Shown here: positions 7,915 through 15,756 of the stretch, in pieces
How positions within the stretch are numbered: position 1 is the first letter of the stretch
Layout: every line of letters starts with the position of its first letter
Assembly (NCBI RefSeq): GCF_016624945.1
Contig: NZ_JACVUI010000005.1
Span: 124,001-188,000 of the forward strand
From: Acinetobacter sp. S54
Lineage (GTDB): Bacteria > Pseudomonadota > Gammaproteobacteria > Pseudomonadales > Moraxellaceae
Direction: 5' to 3'
Length of the DNA stretch: 64,000 nt
Position numbers and translations under genes: made by a program
The notes under the pieces: generated by a model
Seen by the model: only the letters and a program-made list of their open reading frames with translations
What the model was told of the DNA's origin: nothing
The model's database searches: none

Positions 7915-8309
7915 GTGAACCTAATACTCCGCTTGGCTGTGAAGGTTCAACTTCCGAAATCATCGTAGGATTAATTACTGGCAGCGGAATCCTTGGATTT
8001 TCGGTTAATGACCAGAGTTTGGGTTTCTCTCGTCCATTCCGCGACGGAATACCTGCAATCATGGCAACTCACGGTATTTCAATGACTGCGCTTGATGAGA
8101 ATAACAACATTGTGACTCAAGAAAATTCATCAGATTTTTCAAATGCTGCGCGCGCTCACTTTGTCAATAACTCGAATGAATACAAACGAATTCAAATTGA
8201 AATTGGTGATGCAAGTCAAGTTAAAACAAATTATACGCCCGCAAATGCATCATTTAATTTTGATACTGTCACTCAAATCACGACATTTTGTTTAGCCCCA
8301 GCTAATTAA
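7911..8309 (+). CDS. Uncharacterised ORF inserted between the two sheath pieces
   Basis: I do not recognise this 132-residue protein. GTG 7911 overlaps the preceding stop (GTGA), suggesting translational coupling; ATG 7890 is a longer option. The sequence is rich in beta-prone segments (EIIVGLITGSGILGFSV; KRIQIEIGDASQVK) and Asn/Ser, has few charged residues, and ends in a hydrophobic FCLAPAN tail. It occupies the place of the surface-exposed middle domain of a gpL sheath. The three ORFs together total about 492 residues at most, close to the ~495 of Mu gpL. That may be coincidence, because no sheath motif is visible here. Confidence 0.55.
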   Translation: MSEPNTPLGCEGSTSEIIVGLITGSGILGFSVNDQSLGFSRPFRDGIPAIMATHGISMTALDENNNIVTQENSSDFSNAARAHFVNNSNEYKRIQIEIGDASQVKTNYTPANASFNFDTVTQITTFCLAPAN

Positions 8310-8321
8310 AAGGAAATAAAC

Positions 8322-9122
8322 ATGTCTATTCAAGAAACAATCGCCCCGTTGGGTCATACCATCATCGCGTTATCAGCGCCACCCGCTACTGGAGCAGACA
8401 CACTGGCATGGATCAATCACTTAAACTCAGTGAGTGATGCAATCAATCAAAAACCAGCGATTTTAGTTGTTCCATTCTCTAATGTGGATGATGCTGAAGA
8501 CTTTGCAGCACAAGCACCCGTCGAAACCAGTTACCGAGTGCTTTGTGTTTGTTACCACGGTGCTGAGGGTCAAGAGCCAGAACTTGCAGGCGCTATGGCC
8601 GCAGCTCTCGCTGACTCTGCCGACCCAGCATTGCCATTCAACGGTGTAAACCTGATGGGTATCACCCCCGTTGAAGATCAATATAAACTGACCTTTGAAC
8701 GTGTTGAGGCTGCGCTGAACAACGGTGTTTGTATGATTCAAACAGGTGCTGACGGTTTACCAGAGATTGTCCGAGCTGTATCAACGTATCGAAAAAATCC
8801 AGACTCAGGTGAGGATGATGATTTAATGCTGGATATCAATGCGGCATTGACCATTGATTACACACGTAAAGTCATGCGTGTGGCTGCATCGAAAGAACGT
8901 CGTCGGAAAAATACAGCTGCTGCGCGGCGTAATCTGCGTTCAGTATTTCTAACTGAAGCTCAAAAATTAGAAAAAGCTGAAATTCTTGAAAATGTGACTG
9001 CTACCGCTGATCAATTGACTGTAATTCAAGATCCAGATAATAAAACGTGGGCGCGAGCTAAAATTCCAGCCTACTGGGTGCGTGGTATGCATATTATTGA
9101 TGCTCAAATTGATGTGTATTAA
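8322..9122 (+). CDS. Tail sheath protein (Mu gpL-like), C-terminal piece
   Basis: The 266 residues match the C-terminal two thirds of a gpL-type sheath: the GHTIIALSAPPATGADTL start, the PAILVVPFSNVDDAEDFA strand, the GVNLMGITPVEDQY block, and the conserved sheath core with INAALTIDYTRKVMRV. The piece has its own ATG with a good ribosome binding site (AAAGGAA, 7-8 nt before the start), so it can be made on its own. It is in the same frame as the ORF before it, separated by one stop and 12 nt. Both sheath pieces would need to associate to form a contractile sheath. Confidence 0.85.
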   Translation: MSIQETIAPLGHTIIALSAPPATGADTLAWINHLNSVSDAINQKPAILVVPFSNVDDAEDFAAQAPVETSYRVLCVCYHGAEGQEPELAGAMAAALADSADPALPFNGVNLMGITPVEDQYKLTFERVEAALNNGVCMIQTGADGLPEIVRAVSTYRKNPDSGEDDDLMLDINAALTIDYTRKVMRVAASKERRRKNTAAARRNLRSVFLTEAQKLEKAEILENVTATADQLTVIQDPDNKTWARAKIPAYWVRGMHIIDAQIDVY

Positions 9123-9142
9123 TCTGAAAATCGTTTTCAAAA

Positions 9143-9167
9143 TTAAGCCCCGTCAATCGGGGCTTAA
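9143..9167. terminator. Bidirectional hairpin terminator after the sheath gene
   Basis: A perfect 10-bp stem, TTAAGCCCCG / CGGGGCTTAA with a 5-nt loop, lies between the sheath gene and a convergent minus-strand ORF. The minus-strand side runs into TTAATTTT. The antisense ORF's stop codon lies within the hairpin. Confidence 0.75.
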
Positions 9168-9410
9168 ACATACTTCAGCATTCTGCCAAAATTTCTTTTT
9201 CAAATTTTTAGCTATAAGATAATCTGCATCTTGATAATTTGTGAATGATTTTGCTTCAGCTTTATTCGCAGTCCAACTGTATGTGGTTTGAGGCATAATT
9301 TGCTGATTTAGTTCAAAATCAGAATAGCCATCCTCAGCATAATCATAATATTCTGTCTGGCTTTGTTGTTTTAAATATAAGCCATCTTTTTTGATGTAAT
9401 ACAACCTCAT
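9153..9410 (-). CDS. Small antisense phage gene, unknown function
   Basis: I cannot assign this 85-residue protein to a named family. It begins MRLYYIKKDGLYLKQ, has a central run of Asp/Glu/Tyr, and later TTYSWTANKAEAKSFTN with DADYLIAKNLKKKFW, a pattern like small phage proteins with a 'W...AK.F....DA' core. GTG 9422 would add four residues. It is the only gene opposite to the late operon and converges on the sheath gene with a shared terminator. It diverges from the tube gene, with palindrome copy 3 between them. It could be a moron or a regulatory protein. Confidence 0.55.
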   Translation of the reverse strand: MRLYYIKKDGLYLKQQSQTEYYDYAEDGYSDFELNQQIMPQTTYSWTANKAEAKSFTNYQDADYLIAKNLKKKFWQNAEVCLSPD

Positions 9411-9429
9411 GCTATTTCTCACAATAAAT

Positions 9430-9448
9430 GGAAACGTTTCCGCCTGAT
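9430..9448 (+). promoter_or_regulatory. Phage palindromic element, copy 3 (upstream of tail tube)
   Basis: A perfect 12-bp palindrome GGAAACGTTTCC is followed by GCCTGATTT. The centre is about 65 bp upstream of the tube ATG at 9501. It also lies 20 bp upstream of the divergent small gene, so it could serve both directions. A+T-rich TAATTT at about 9462 is a possible -10. Confidence 0.65.
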
Positions 9449-9500
9449 TTAATCATGTCAATAATTTAACAATAAGTCATCTTAAAAAGAGGCTTTGAAA

Positions 9501-9875
9501 ATGGCTGAAGATTCAGTTGGCTATATTATTTTAACTGTAGACGGACAGGAATATGACTGTTCATCGATTAATCCCAAAAAAAACTCAGGTAAACGCCCTG
9601 TTCCCACAATGAATAGCACAGGTGAAGTGAAATATAAGTCACGTGGCATCAAAACTTATTCATTAAGTATTAGTGTTGTCATTCCAGATGGTAAGGATTT
9701 GAACTGGCTTGAAGTCGAAGATGCGCGTTTAAGCATCGAATCCGAAACGGGTAATTTCCGTGAAACCTATATCGATTTTAACGTCCAAGACGTTTCTGAC
9801 TCATATGAAGTGAATGGTGAAACTCGTCGTACTTTAGAGGGTTTTGCGTTGTCTTATATCAATGAAACGCTTTAA
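9501..9875 (+). CDS. Phage tail tube protein (Mu gpM-like)
   Basis: The 124-residue protein matches the Mu-type (gpM) tail tube family that forms the inner channel of a contractile tail. The beta-rich blocks VGYIILTVDGQEYDCSSIN, VKYKSRGIKTYSLSISVVIP, and FRETYIDFNVQDVSDSYEVNG are typical. ATG 9501 is preferred over TTG 9495 because AGAGG (9488-9492) is 8 nt before the ATG and only 2 nt before the TTG. It follows palindrome copy 3, so it probably heads its own transcript through the tape measure gene. Confidence 0.9.
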   Translation: MAEDSVGYIILTVDGQEYDCSSINPKKNSGKRPVPTMNSTGEVKYKSRGIKTYSLSISVVIPDGKDLNWLEVEDARLSIESETGNFRETYIDFNVQDVSDSYEVNGETRRTLEGFALSYINETL

Positions 9876-9891
9876 GCATAAGGACTAGAAC

Positions 9892-10215
9892 ATGATTCAA
9901 GTTGAAGGCACGTTACCTGTTGCAATCCCTGTAGTTATTGAACATGCAGCCACAAAGTTACGAAAAATTGTAATGCGTCAGATGACTGCAATTGAGTATT
10001 TGCAAGCTCAGACAGGTATTAAAGAAGGCCAATTTATTGCGATCGCTGATTTATCTGCTATGACAAAATTAGTGGATGAAGTTGGTACAGTTCATGAAAT
10101 GACTTATGAAATGTTAGGTAATTCCTCTCGTTCTAACCTTGAATATTTACAGGGCAAACGTGCGGAACTGGATGCAAAGGAAGCAGCCGAGAGTTCCGAG
10201 GCGGAGCCAGAATAA
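9892..10215 (+). CDS. Tail assembly chaperone (Mu gp41-like)
   Basis: The 107-residue protein occupies the position of the first tail assembly chaperone, between the tube and tape measure genes. It begins MIQVEGTLPVAIPVVIEHAATKLRKIVMRQMTAIEYL, written in blocks as 'VEGTLPVAIPVVIEH' and 'KIVMRQMTAIEYLQAQTG', a pattern found in Mu gp41-type proteins. Its last residues are acidic (EAAESSEAEPE). The next reading frame (-1) overlaps its end and lacks a good start, so a second, frameshifted product is likely. Confidence 0.8.
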   Translation: MIQVEGTLPVAIPVVIEHAATKLRKIVMRQMTAIEYLQAQTGIKEGQFIAIADLSAMTKLVDEVGTVHEMTYEMLGNSSRSNLEYLQGKRAELDAKEAAESSEAEPE

Positions 10216-10430
10216 TTCGGGCATTGCTTCAGATCGGTGTGCCATATCAAGAGGCTATTCATATGCCGCTTGATATGGCGATTGCTCTTTTAAGTGATGA
10301 GCGGCTTGATAATACTCATCAGCGAAAACCAAAAGAAAACAATGTCCCCCCAGTAGCTACCAGCAAAAACTCTGAAGGCACAACCTATGTTTCAACCAAG
10401 CGTAAATTTTCAAAGCCAAAGCAGGTCTAG
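10143..10430 (+). CDS. Second tail assembly chaperone, probably a -1 frameshift product
   Basis: This frame is open from 10143 (after a TGA at 10140) to 10430 and encodes a family-like segment GVPYQEAIHMPLDMAIALL and a basic tail (KRKFSKPKQV). It is -1 relative to the gp41-like gene, overlaps its 3' end by 73 bp, and has only a TTG (10224) with no ribosome binding site. In many long-tailed phages the second chaperone is a C-terminal extension made by frameshift. A single-tRNA slip at A-AAG (10176-10179) is possible; no classic heptamer was found. Confidence 0.6.
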   Translation: MFTGQTCGTGCKGSSREFRGGARIIRALLQIGVPYQEAIHMPLDMAIALLSDERLDNTHQRKPKENNVPPVATSKNSEGTTYVSTKRKFSKPKQV

Positions 10431-10433
10431 TCT

Positions 10434-12602
10434 ATGAGCAAAAATACAACCGTTTCATTGACACTCCAGATCAAAGGTCAGCAAGCATCTCAAGAGATGA
10501 AACGAATCTCTGATCAGCAAGTCACTACAACAACAAAGATTAATCAACAGTGGACTCAGATCGGCAATGCTCAAGCTAAATTTGTTAATACTGCAAAGGC
10601 TGGAACACGGGAAACGATCAATACTGCCCGTGCTGGGGATCAGCTTTTACGCACAAACAAAATGCTTGAGCAGGTACTACGTCAGCAATCGATTCAGACT
10701 AAGTTGCAAGGTCAACTGTATAAGCAAAATGTAGCATCGGCTCAACAGCTTGCAAACTGGACAAAACAGATTGAGCAATCAAGTAAACGTACTCAGCAGC
10801 ATGTACAGCAAACAGCTGGATCGATGGGCTTGTTGCAGAAAGGTGGTGCTTTGGCTACAGGTGCAGCGGCTACAAGTGCAGTAATTTCAACGTCTTTGCA
10901 AAAGCCACGCAATTATGATCAGCAACTTACATATATCGCTGCAACTGCTACAGGTGGACAAGGTATGTCTACAGCAGCACGTCTCGCAGCGCGTGGTCAA
11001 TTGAATGAATATATCAAAGGAGCTGTGCGTAGTGGTGGAGGTACACGTGAAGATGCCGCTGAAGCTGCAAATACACTGATTGCATCAGGTAAGTATGATT
11101 TAGGCAATGTCAATGCTGCCTTAAATGCATCTGTTAAAACTGCTTTTGCGACTGGTGCTTCTGCCAAGGATGCTGCAACTTTAACAACACGTTTAATGGA
11201 TTTTGGTGTTAGTGATTTGCAAAAAGGACATGATATTGCTGTCCGTGGTGGTCAATTGGGTTCATTTGAATATAAAGATCAAGCAAAATGGCTGGCACAA
11301 CAGATGGCGGCCGCTAAAACTATTGGTTATTCAGGTGAAAAAGGTCTAGTTGAACTCGTAGCAATGAATCAAGTTGCAATGTCTACAGCGGCAAATCCAG
11401 ATGAGGCTGGTAATAATGTTGTCAACTTGCTTACTAAGCTTTCTAGTCGTGAGTTTAGTAAATCTATCGGTGATGAAGTCAAAGTCCAAAAAGGAGATCC
11501 AACTAAGCTTGAAGGTAAGAAAAAACCTCATGAAGTTTTTGACTGGAATACTTATTTAATTCGACAAAGAGAACAAGGTGTACTAGGTGTAGAAGCTTTT
11601 GTTAAATTACTTGAACGTCAGTTTGCAAGTAGTAGCCAATATCAGGGGCTTAAGAATAAAGCAATGAATCCAACCAATTCAAGTGAGTTAGAGCAGACTC
11701 TGCAAGATATGACTAATATTGCTGAAGGTGGAGAAATTGGAAAAATTATTGCAGATCGGCAAGCTTTGATGTCTGCATTAAGTGTTGTCTATAAAAAAGA
11801 TGAACTTACTAAATTACGCAATGAACTTCCTAATGCAGGGGGGACAACTCAAGCTGATTCATCTATGGTACGGCAGACTGAATGGGCTAAGGATTTAGCA
11901 GCAAATCAAGAGGCATTGTTTGCTCAAACTACTGCTTATAATTCGTTATCAGAAGTTTTAGGTAAGGTCAAAGATGAGGCTGTAGACTGGGCGCGGAAAC
12001 ATGAAGATTTAGCTGGTGCAGCATACGGAGCAACAGTTGCTTTGGGTGCCCTAGCTGCTGGTGCGACTATTACTTCTGTGTTACGTGGCGGTAAAAATCC
12101 AGATTTAATTTCAACTGGTGATGGCAAGCCGCCTCCAGCTGTAGGGCGTGACCCAATCACGAACCTCCCAAAAAATGCCAAGCTACCAACGACTACAGTA
12201 AAGCCAAATGTTGGCGCAGGTGGTGCATTCGGCCTAGTAGGTGCAGCCTATGCGGGTTCTCAATTTATTAAACCTTATGATGATGCAGGCTATAATTTTA
12301 TCTCGCAGGTGCTTTCTAAAATTGGAATTGGTGATGGTGGTGAAAGTCCTGATTTTGTTCAACAAGCTATTGATAAAAATAAAGAGCAACAAGCTCTATT
12401 GCAGCAGCAAGTAGCTGAACAACAGCAGCAAAATCAACTCAGTCGCGATATGATTGGTAAATTAAACACATTAATTAATGTAACTGGACAGAATAAACCT
12501 ACCTTCTCTTTTGGCGGTTCTCTTTTAGATGGCATTTCCCAAAATGCCCAACAACAAGAAAAACGCCACGGTGCGCCACCACCTTATATGATCGTCAAAT
12601 AA
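10434..12602 (+). CDS. Tail tape measure protein
   Basis: The 722-residue protein sits directly after the chaperones and has the long helical composition of tape measure proteins, which set tail length and pass through the tube with the DNA. Residues 1-120 are Gln-rich coiled coil. The middle has the TP901-type core blocks (TYIAATATGGQGMSTAARLA; SGKYDLGNVNAALNASVKT; GVSDLQKGHDIAVRGGQLG). A hydrophobic, Ala/Gly-rich stretch lies near residues 530-550. The C-terminus has a Gln-rich coiled coil (QQQVAEQQQQNQ). Palindrome copy 4 follows the stop. Confidence 0.92.
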   Translation: MSKNTTVSLTLQIKGQQASQEMKRISDQQVTTTTKINQQWTQIGNAQAKFVNTAKAGTRETINTARAGDQLLRTNKMLEQVLRQQSIQTKLQGQLYKQNVASAQQLANWTKQIEQSSKRTQQHVQQTAGSMGLLQKGGALATGAAATSAVISTSLQKPRNYDQQLTYIAATATGGQGMSTAARLAARGQLNEYIKGAVRSGGGTREDAAEAANTLIASGKYDLGNVNAALNASVKTAFATGASAKDAATLTTRLMDFGVSDLQKGHDIAVRGGQLGSFEYKDQAKWLAQQMAAAKTIGYSGEKGLVELVAMNQVAMSTAANPDEAGNNVVNLLTKLSSREFSKSIGDEVKVQKGDPTKLEGKKKPHEVFDWNTYLIRQREQGVLGVEAFVKLLERQFASSSQYQGLKNKAMNPTNSSELEQTLQDMTNIAEGGEIGKIIADRQALMSALSVVYKKDELTKLRNELPNAGGTTQADSSMVRQTEWAKDLAANQEALFAQTTAYNSLSEVLGKVKDEAVDWARKHEDLAGAAYGATVALGALAAGATITSVLRGGKNPDLISTGDGKPPPAVGRDPITNLPKNAKLPTTTVKPNVGAGGAFGLVGAAYAGSQFIKPYDDAGYNFISQVLSKIGIGDGGESPDFVQQAIDKNKEQQALLQQQVAEQQQQNQLSRDMIGKLNTLINVTGQNKPTFSFGGSLLDGISQNAQQQEKRHGAPPPYMIVK

Positions 12603-12609
12603 ATTTGAT

Positions 12610-12628
12610 GGAAACGTTTCCGCCTGAT
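12610..12628 (+). promoter_or_regulatory. Phage palindromic element, copy 4 (upstream of gpN)
   Basis: GGAAACGTTTCC plus GCCTGATCT, almost identical to copy 3. The centre is about 63 bp upstream of the ATG at 12679. CAGAAT (about 12646) is a weak -10 candidate. Mu has late promoter PP in this part of its tail operon. Confidence 0.65.
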
Positions 12629-12653
12629 CTAAAACCGACAACTTGTCAGAATT

Positions 12654-12678
12654 AACCTCATAAATATGAGGTTTTTTT
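12654..12678 (+). promoter_or_regulatory. Terminator-like hairpin overlapping the gpN ribosome binding site
   Basis: A perfect 8-bp stem AACCTCAT / ATGAGGTT with loop AAAT is followed by a run of seven T up to the ATG (12679). The right arm contains the GAGG that would act as the ribosome binding site. The structure could stop upstream transcription, hide the start of gpN translation, or both. Confidence 0.65.
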
Positions 12679-13866
12679 ATGGGCTGGGATACTGATCTAC
12701 AAGATGCGTCATTTCGTGGAGTACCGTTTGAGTGTACTTCTACAGATACAACTGCATCAAAATCTTTATCAATTAAACAGTCGCCTTATTCAGATAAAGC
12801 CAATGTCGAGGATATGGGCAACGACCCGCGTAAAATTTCCATTAACGCTGTTTTTACTGGTTCAAATTATAAAACGAGTTTAGATGCCCTTGTCGCCGCA
12901 ATGGATGCCACGGGATCAGGTGAATTGATTCATCCAGTTGACGGTGTGATGCAAGTCTATGCGGTCAATCATACCGTGCATCACGATGCTGAAAATCCTG
13001 ATTTCTGCACGGTATCACTTGAGTTTATCCGTGCTGACGGCAAAAAAGATGCTTTATTTATTCCTGTTGTTACCCCTACATCTATCGACCCTGCCAGCAT
13101 TATTGAAGCACCCGCCAACGGTTTAAAAACGTATTTAGAAAAGCTTCAGCTCGGTGACGATAATCGGTTTTTTACTGTTGTAAATAATATCCGCAATGGG
13201 ATCAATACAGCACGGAGTTATCTGGGTCTAGGTAAAACCACGATTGAAAATATTTTAGAGCCTGCAAGCTACATGGTTGGTTTGGTGGATGATGTCAGTA
13301 AGCTGGTGACTTTTGATACTTCAATATCTGCAATTTCAAAATGGCGTGATCTGGTTAATCGAGTTGGTCGTTTTGAAAAGGTTTTTCAAAATGATGATGC
13401 GCCAGCTCCTCTTCAGCAAGTTTGGCGCGCAACACAAGTTGCTGCAACGGTTGCAGTGACTCAGAAAATCGTGGTGAATGTTCGTTCTGAGATGGCTCAG
13501 AACAATGAAGTCAGTCTGACACCGATTGATTTAGCTGTGATCCGCCAGCAAAACCGTCAAACAATACAAAGTGCAATCAATGCAGAACGTTCACAAAGCG
13601 AAATCGATGTCGCATTTACTGCGGTTACGCAAATCCAAGTCTATAAAGAGCTTGCAGATACATTGCATCTTCAAATTCAGGAATTGATTCAAACACGCCC
13701 ACCCATCACCAGTACCAAAATTATCGTACCTTGCACGTTGCATTGGTTAGCGCATCAGCTTTACCAAGATTACAGCCGTGCCGATGAAATCCGTCGTTTA
13801 AATCCTGATTTGCAGAATCCTGCAATTTTGCTCACTGGCATGGAGTTGACCGTCTATGCGCGATGA
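12679..13866 (+). CDS. DNA circularisation/tail protein (Mu gpN-like)
   Basis: The 395-residue protein has the N-terminal DNA-circularisation (Mu gpN) family domain, seen in WDTDLQDASFRGVPF and DPRKISINAVFTGSNY. In Mu, N is needed for tail assembly. The C-terminus has a LysM-like or baseplate peptidoglycan-binding pattern (YSRADEIRRLNPDLQNPAILLTGMELTVYA). The start is ATG 12679 within or next to the hairpin described above. It overlaps the next gene by 11 bp. Confidence 0.9.
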   Translation: MGWDTDLQDASFRGVPFECTSTDTTASKSLSIKQSPYSDKANVEDMGNDPRKISINAVFTGSNYKTSLDALVAAMDATGSGELIHPVDGVMQVYAVNHTVHHDAENPDFCTVSLEFIRADGKKDALFIPVVTPTSIDPASIIEAPANGLKTYLEKLQLGDDNRFFTVVNNIRNGINTARSYLGLGKTTIENILEPASYMVGLVDDVSKLVTFDTSISAISKWRDLVNRVGRFEKVFQNDDAPAPLQQVWRATQVAATVAVTQKIVVNVRSEMAQNNEVSLTPIDLAVIRQQNRQTIQSAINAERSQSEIDVAFTAVTQIQVYKELADTLHLQIQELIQTRPPITSTKIIVPCTLHWLAHQLYQDYSRADEIRRLNPDLQNPAILLTGMELTVYAR

Positions 13867-14911
13867 AAATGGCAATGAAATTAAACTGGTTATCGGTGGT
13901 ATCGCTATCACAGCTTGGGATGAAGTTTCGGCTGATAGTCAGATCGACACGCCCGCAGAAAACTGGAATCTAACTCTGTATCAACAAGACGGATTATTAC
14001 TGCCAGCTTCAATTCAAGGCGGAGTCAAAGTTCAACTTTATTATGCTGATCAACTAATTTTGACTTCGATTGCAGACAAAGTTTCTGAAGGTGTTAATCG
14101 CGATGGCTATGGCCTGAATATTTCTGGCCGTGATCTGGCTGGCCAACTCATTGACTGTTCAGTGCCTATATTCAATGGTCGCCAAGTCACTTTAGAAGAA
14201 TTACTGAGTAAATATGTGCTTTCAGGTGACTTAGGTTCACTCTTCTCAAACGTCAAAATCCAAAACAATAGTTGGCTGAAGAATAAAGTTTCTGTCGAAC
14301 CAAGTGAGTCGCTTTGGGACGCGATTGCTAAAGCTGCTGCGGTCACTGGCCAACATGTCTGGCTCGACCCTGATGCCACATTAAATGTTGGTGATCCATT
14401 CGCTAATCCCTACCAAGTTAAGACGCCGCTGCGCCTAATTAAGCCATTGGACAATTCTAACAATGTCTTGTCACTGAGTTATGACAACGATGTTTCCAAT
14501 GTTTTTACCCAGTTCAAGGTTTTAAGTCAGGATGCCAAGGGTCAGCATGTTTTATCTGAAGCGACTGCATCAACTCAATACAGCTATAACCGCTTAAAAA
14601 TAGTGACTCTGGGTGATGTAGAAACCCAAGCTGAAGCAGACGCAGCTTTGGCAAAAATCAAAAAAGACAATGACTTTGAAGCCTACACGCTGACAGCGAC
14701 GGTTGCTGACTGGTTGGTGGACGGCAAGCTGTGGTCGACTGGCTGCTATGTCAATTTAGAAACCAATGCCATCAGTCATGCCACGGCAAAATGGGCTGTA
14801 GTGGGTTGTACTTTTATGCTCTCTCGCTCAGGCGGAAAAACCACCAAACTTTTACTAAAACGCCAAGGCGATTGGGCGCAGCCGCTAGTCTACAAGGAGA
14901 AAAAGTCATGA
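13856..14911 (+). CDS. Baseplate hub protein (Mu gpP / gp44-like)
   Basis: The 351-residue protein matches the gp44/gpP baseplate hub family (T4 gp27-like ring around the spike). Blocks: DSQIDTPAENWNLTLYQQDG, VNRDGYGLNISGRDLAGQLIDCS, SLWDAIAKAAAVTGQHVWLDP. It overlaps the gpN and spike genes at both ends, so translation is probably coupled. It is expected to bind the tail tube end and the spike. Confidence 0.9.
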   Translation: MRDENGNEIKLVIGGIAITAWDEVSADSQIDTPAENWNLTLYQQDGLLLPASIQGGVKVQLYYADQLILTSIADKVSEGVNRDGYGLNISGRDLAGQLIDCSVPIFNGRQVTLEELLSKYVLSGDLGSLFSNVKIQNNSWLKNKVSVEPSESLWDAIAKAAAVTGQHVWLDPDATLNVGDPFANPYQVKTPLRLIKPLDNSNNVLSLSYDNDVSNVFTQFKVLSQDAKGQHVLSEATASTQYSYNRLKIVTLGDVETQAEADAALAKIKKDNDFEAYTLTATVADWLVDGKLWSTGCYVNLETNAISHATAKWAVVGCTFMLSRSGGKTTKLLLKRQGDWAQPLVYKEKKS

Positions 14912-15384
14912 TGCATGCTATCTCTCAGCAAGTCAAAAAAGGCCTTGGGCAAATCCGTCAAGTGTTCCAAGGCATTGTGGCACGTGGTGGCTCAGATGTA
15001 CTTCAGCTCACAGGTTATGCGGATGAAACACTGCAAGAAGTTGAGCTATTTCAACAGGTCGGCTTTAGCTCTCATATTCCTGAAAATGCCCGTGTCATCG
15101 TAATTCCGCTTCAGGGAAAAACAGCTAAATCAATTGTGGTGGCAACTACCGCAGGCGAGATTCAGATCAATGTCGATTCAGGCGAAACCTGTATTTACGA
15201 CCAGTTCGGTCATAGTGTCTGGCTGAAGCAGGATGGGACGCACGTCACAGGTGATTTATTTGTAGATGGAAATATCTCATCGACTGGTGATGTGTCGGAT
15301 CAAAAAAGTTCAATGCAGGACATGCGTGACAAATATAACCAGCATACCAATGGCAATACGCCTCAACCAACTCCACAAATGTAG
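14908..15384 (+). CDS. Baseplate spike protein (Mu gp45-like)
   Basis: The 158-residue protein is the membrane-piercing spike, with an N-terminal OB-like part (SHIPENARVIVIPLQGKTAKSIVVATT) and a C-terminal beta-helix (WLKQDGTHVTGDLFVDGNISSTGDV). Start ATG 14908 has AGGAG (14895-14899, 8-nt spacing) and overlaps the previous stop as ATGA. The apex is YNQHTNGNT, where related spikes usually have YN.HTHG with a metal-binding H-x-H. Here the second His is Asn. Confidence 0.88.
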   Translation: MMHAISQQVKKGLGQIRQVFQGIVARGGSDVLQLTGYADETLQEVELFQQVGFSSHIPENARVIVIPLQGKTAKSIVVATTAGEIQINVDSGETCIYDQFGHSVWLKQDGTHVTGDLFVDGNISSTGDVSDQKSSMQDMRDKYNQHTNGNTPQPTPQM

Positions 15385-15392
15385 GTGAAATA

Positions 15393-15755
15393 ATGGCGAA
15401 TATTAATTTAGAAACAAAAGATTATGTACTCATCAGCTTAGATGCTGCATTTATTAATGATGACGTGCAGTGTGTTTGCCAAAGGTTGAATATCCATCGT
15501 GGTAAATACTGGGCTGATCCGAAAGTGGGTAGCCGTTTTTATTTACTCAAACGCTCCAAAGACTTGGCACGTAATGTCTTGCTTGCAAAACAATATGCTG
15601 AAGAAGCACTTTTGGATTTAGTCCCGTCGCGATTTCAAACAATTGTTGTCAATGCCACACAAAGCGTGAAAAGCCGTGTTGATCTTGCCATTGCTGTGAC
15701 ACGTTTGACAGGTGAAACACAAACTATTCAGTACTTTGTCCCAGTAGGTGGTTGA
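15393..15755 (+). CDS. Baseplate wedge protein (Mu gp46-like)
   Basis: The 120-residue protein is a gp46/gpW-type baseplate protein joining spike/hub to the wedges. It carries a family-like block (VCQRLNIHRGKYWADPKVGSRFY) and a second half typical of the family with RVDLAIAVTRLTG. AGGTGA precedes ATG 15393. The next gene begins one base after the stop. Confidence 0.85.
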   Translation: MANINLETKDYVLISLDAAFINDDVQCVCQRLNIHRGKYWADPKVGSRFYLLKRSKDLARNVLLAKQYAEEALLDLVPSRFQTIVVNATQSVKSRVDLAIAVTRLTGETQTIQYFVPVGG

Positions 15756-15756
15756 T

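Noticed and set aside
10152..10158. GGGCAAA as a slippery heptamer
   Set aside because: After a -1 slip the A-site tRNA for AAA would face CAA, a mismatch at the first position, so it does not fit the X-XXY-YYZ rule.
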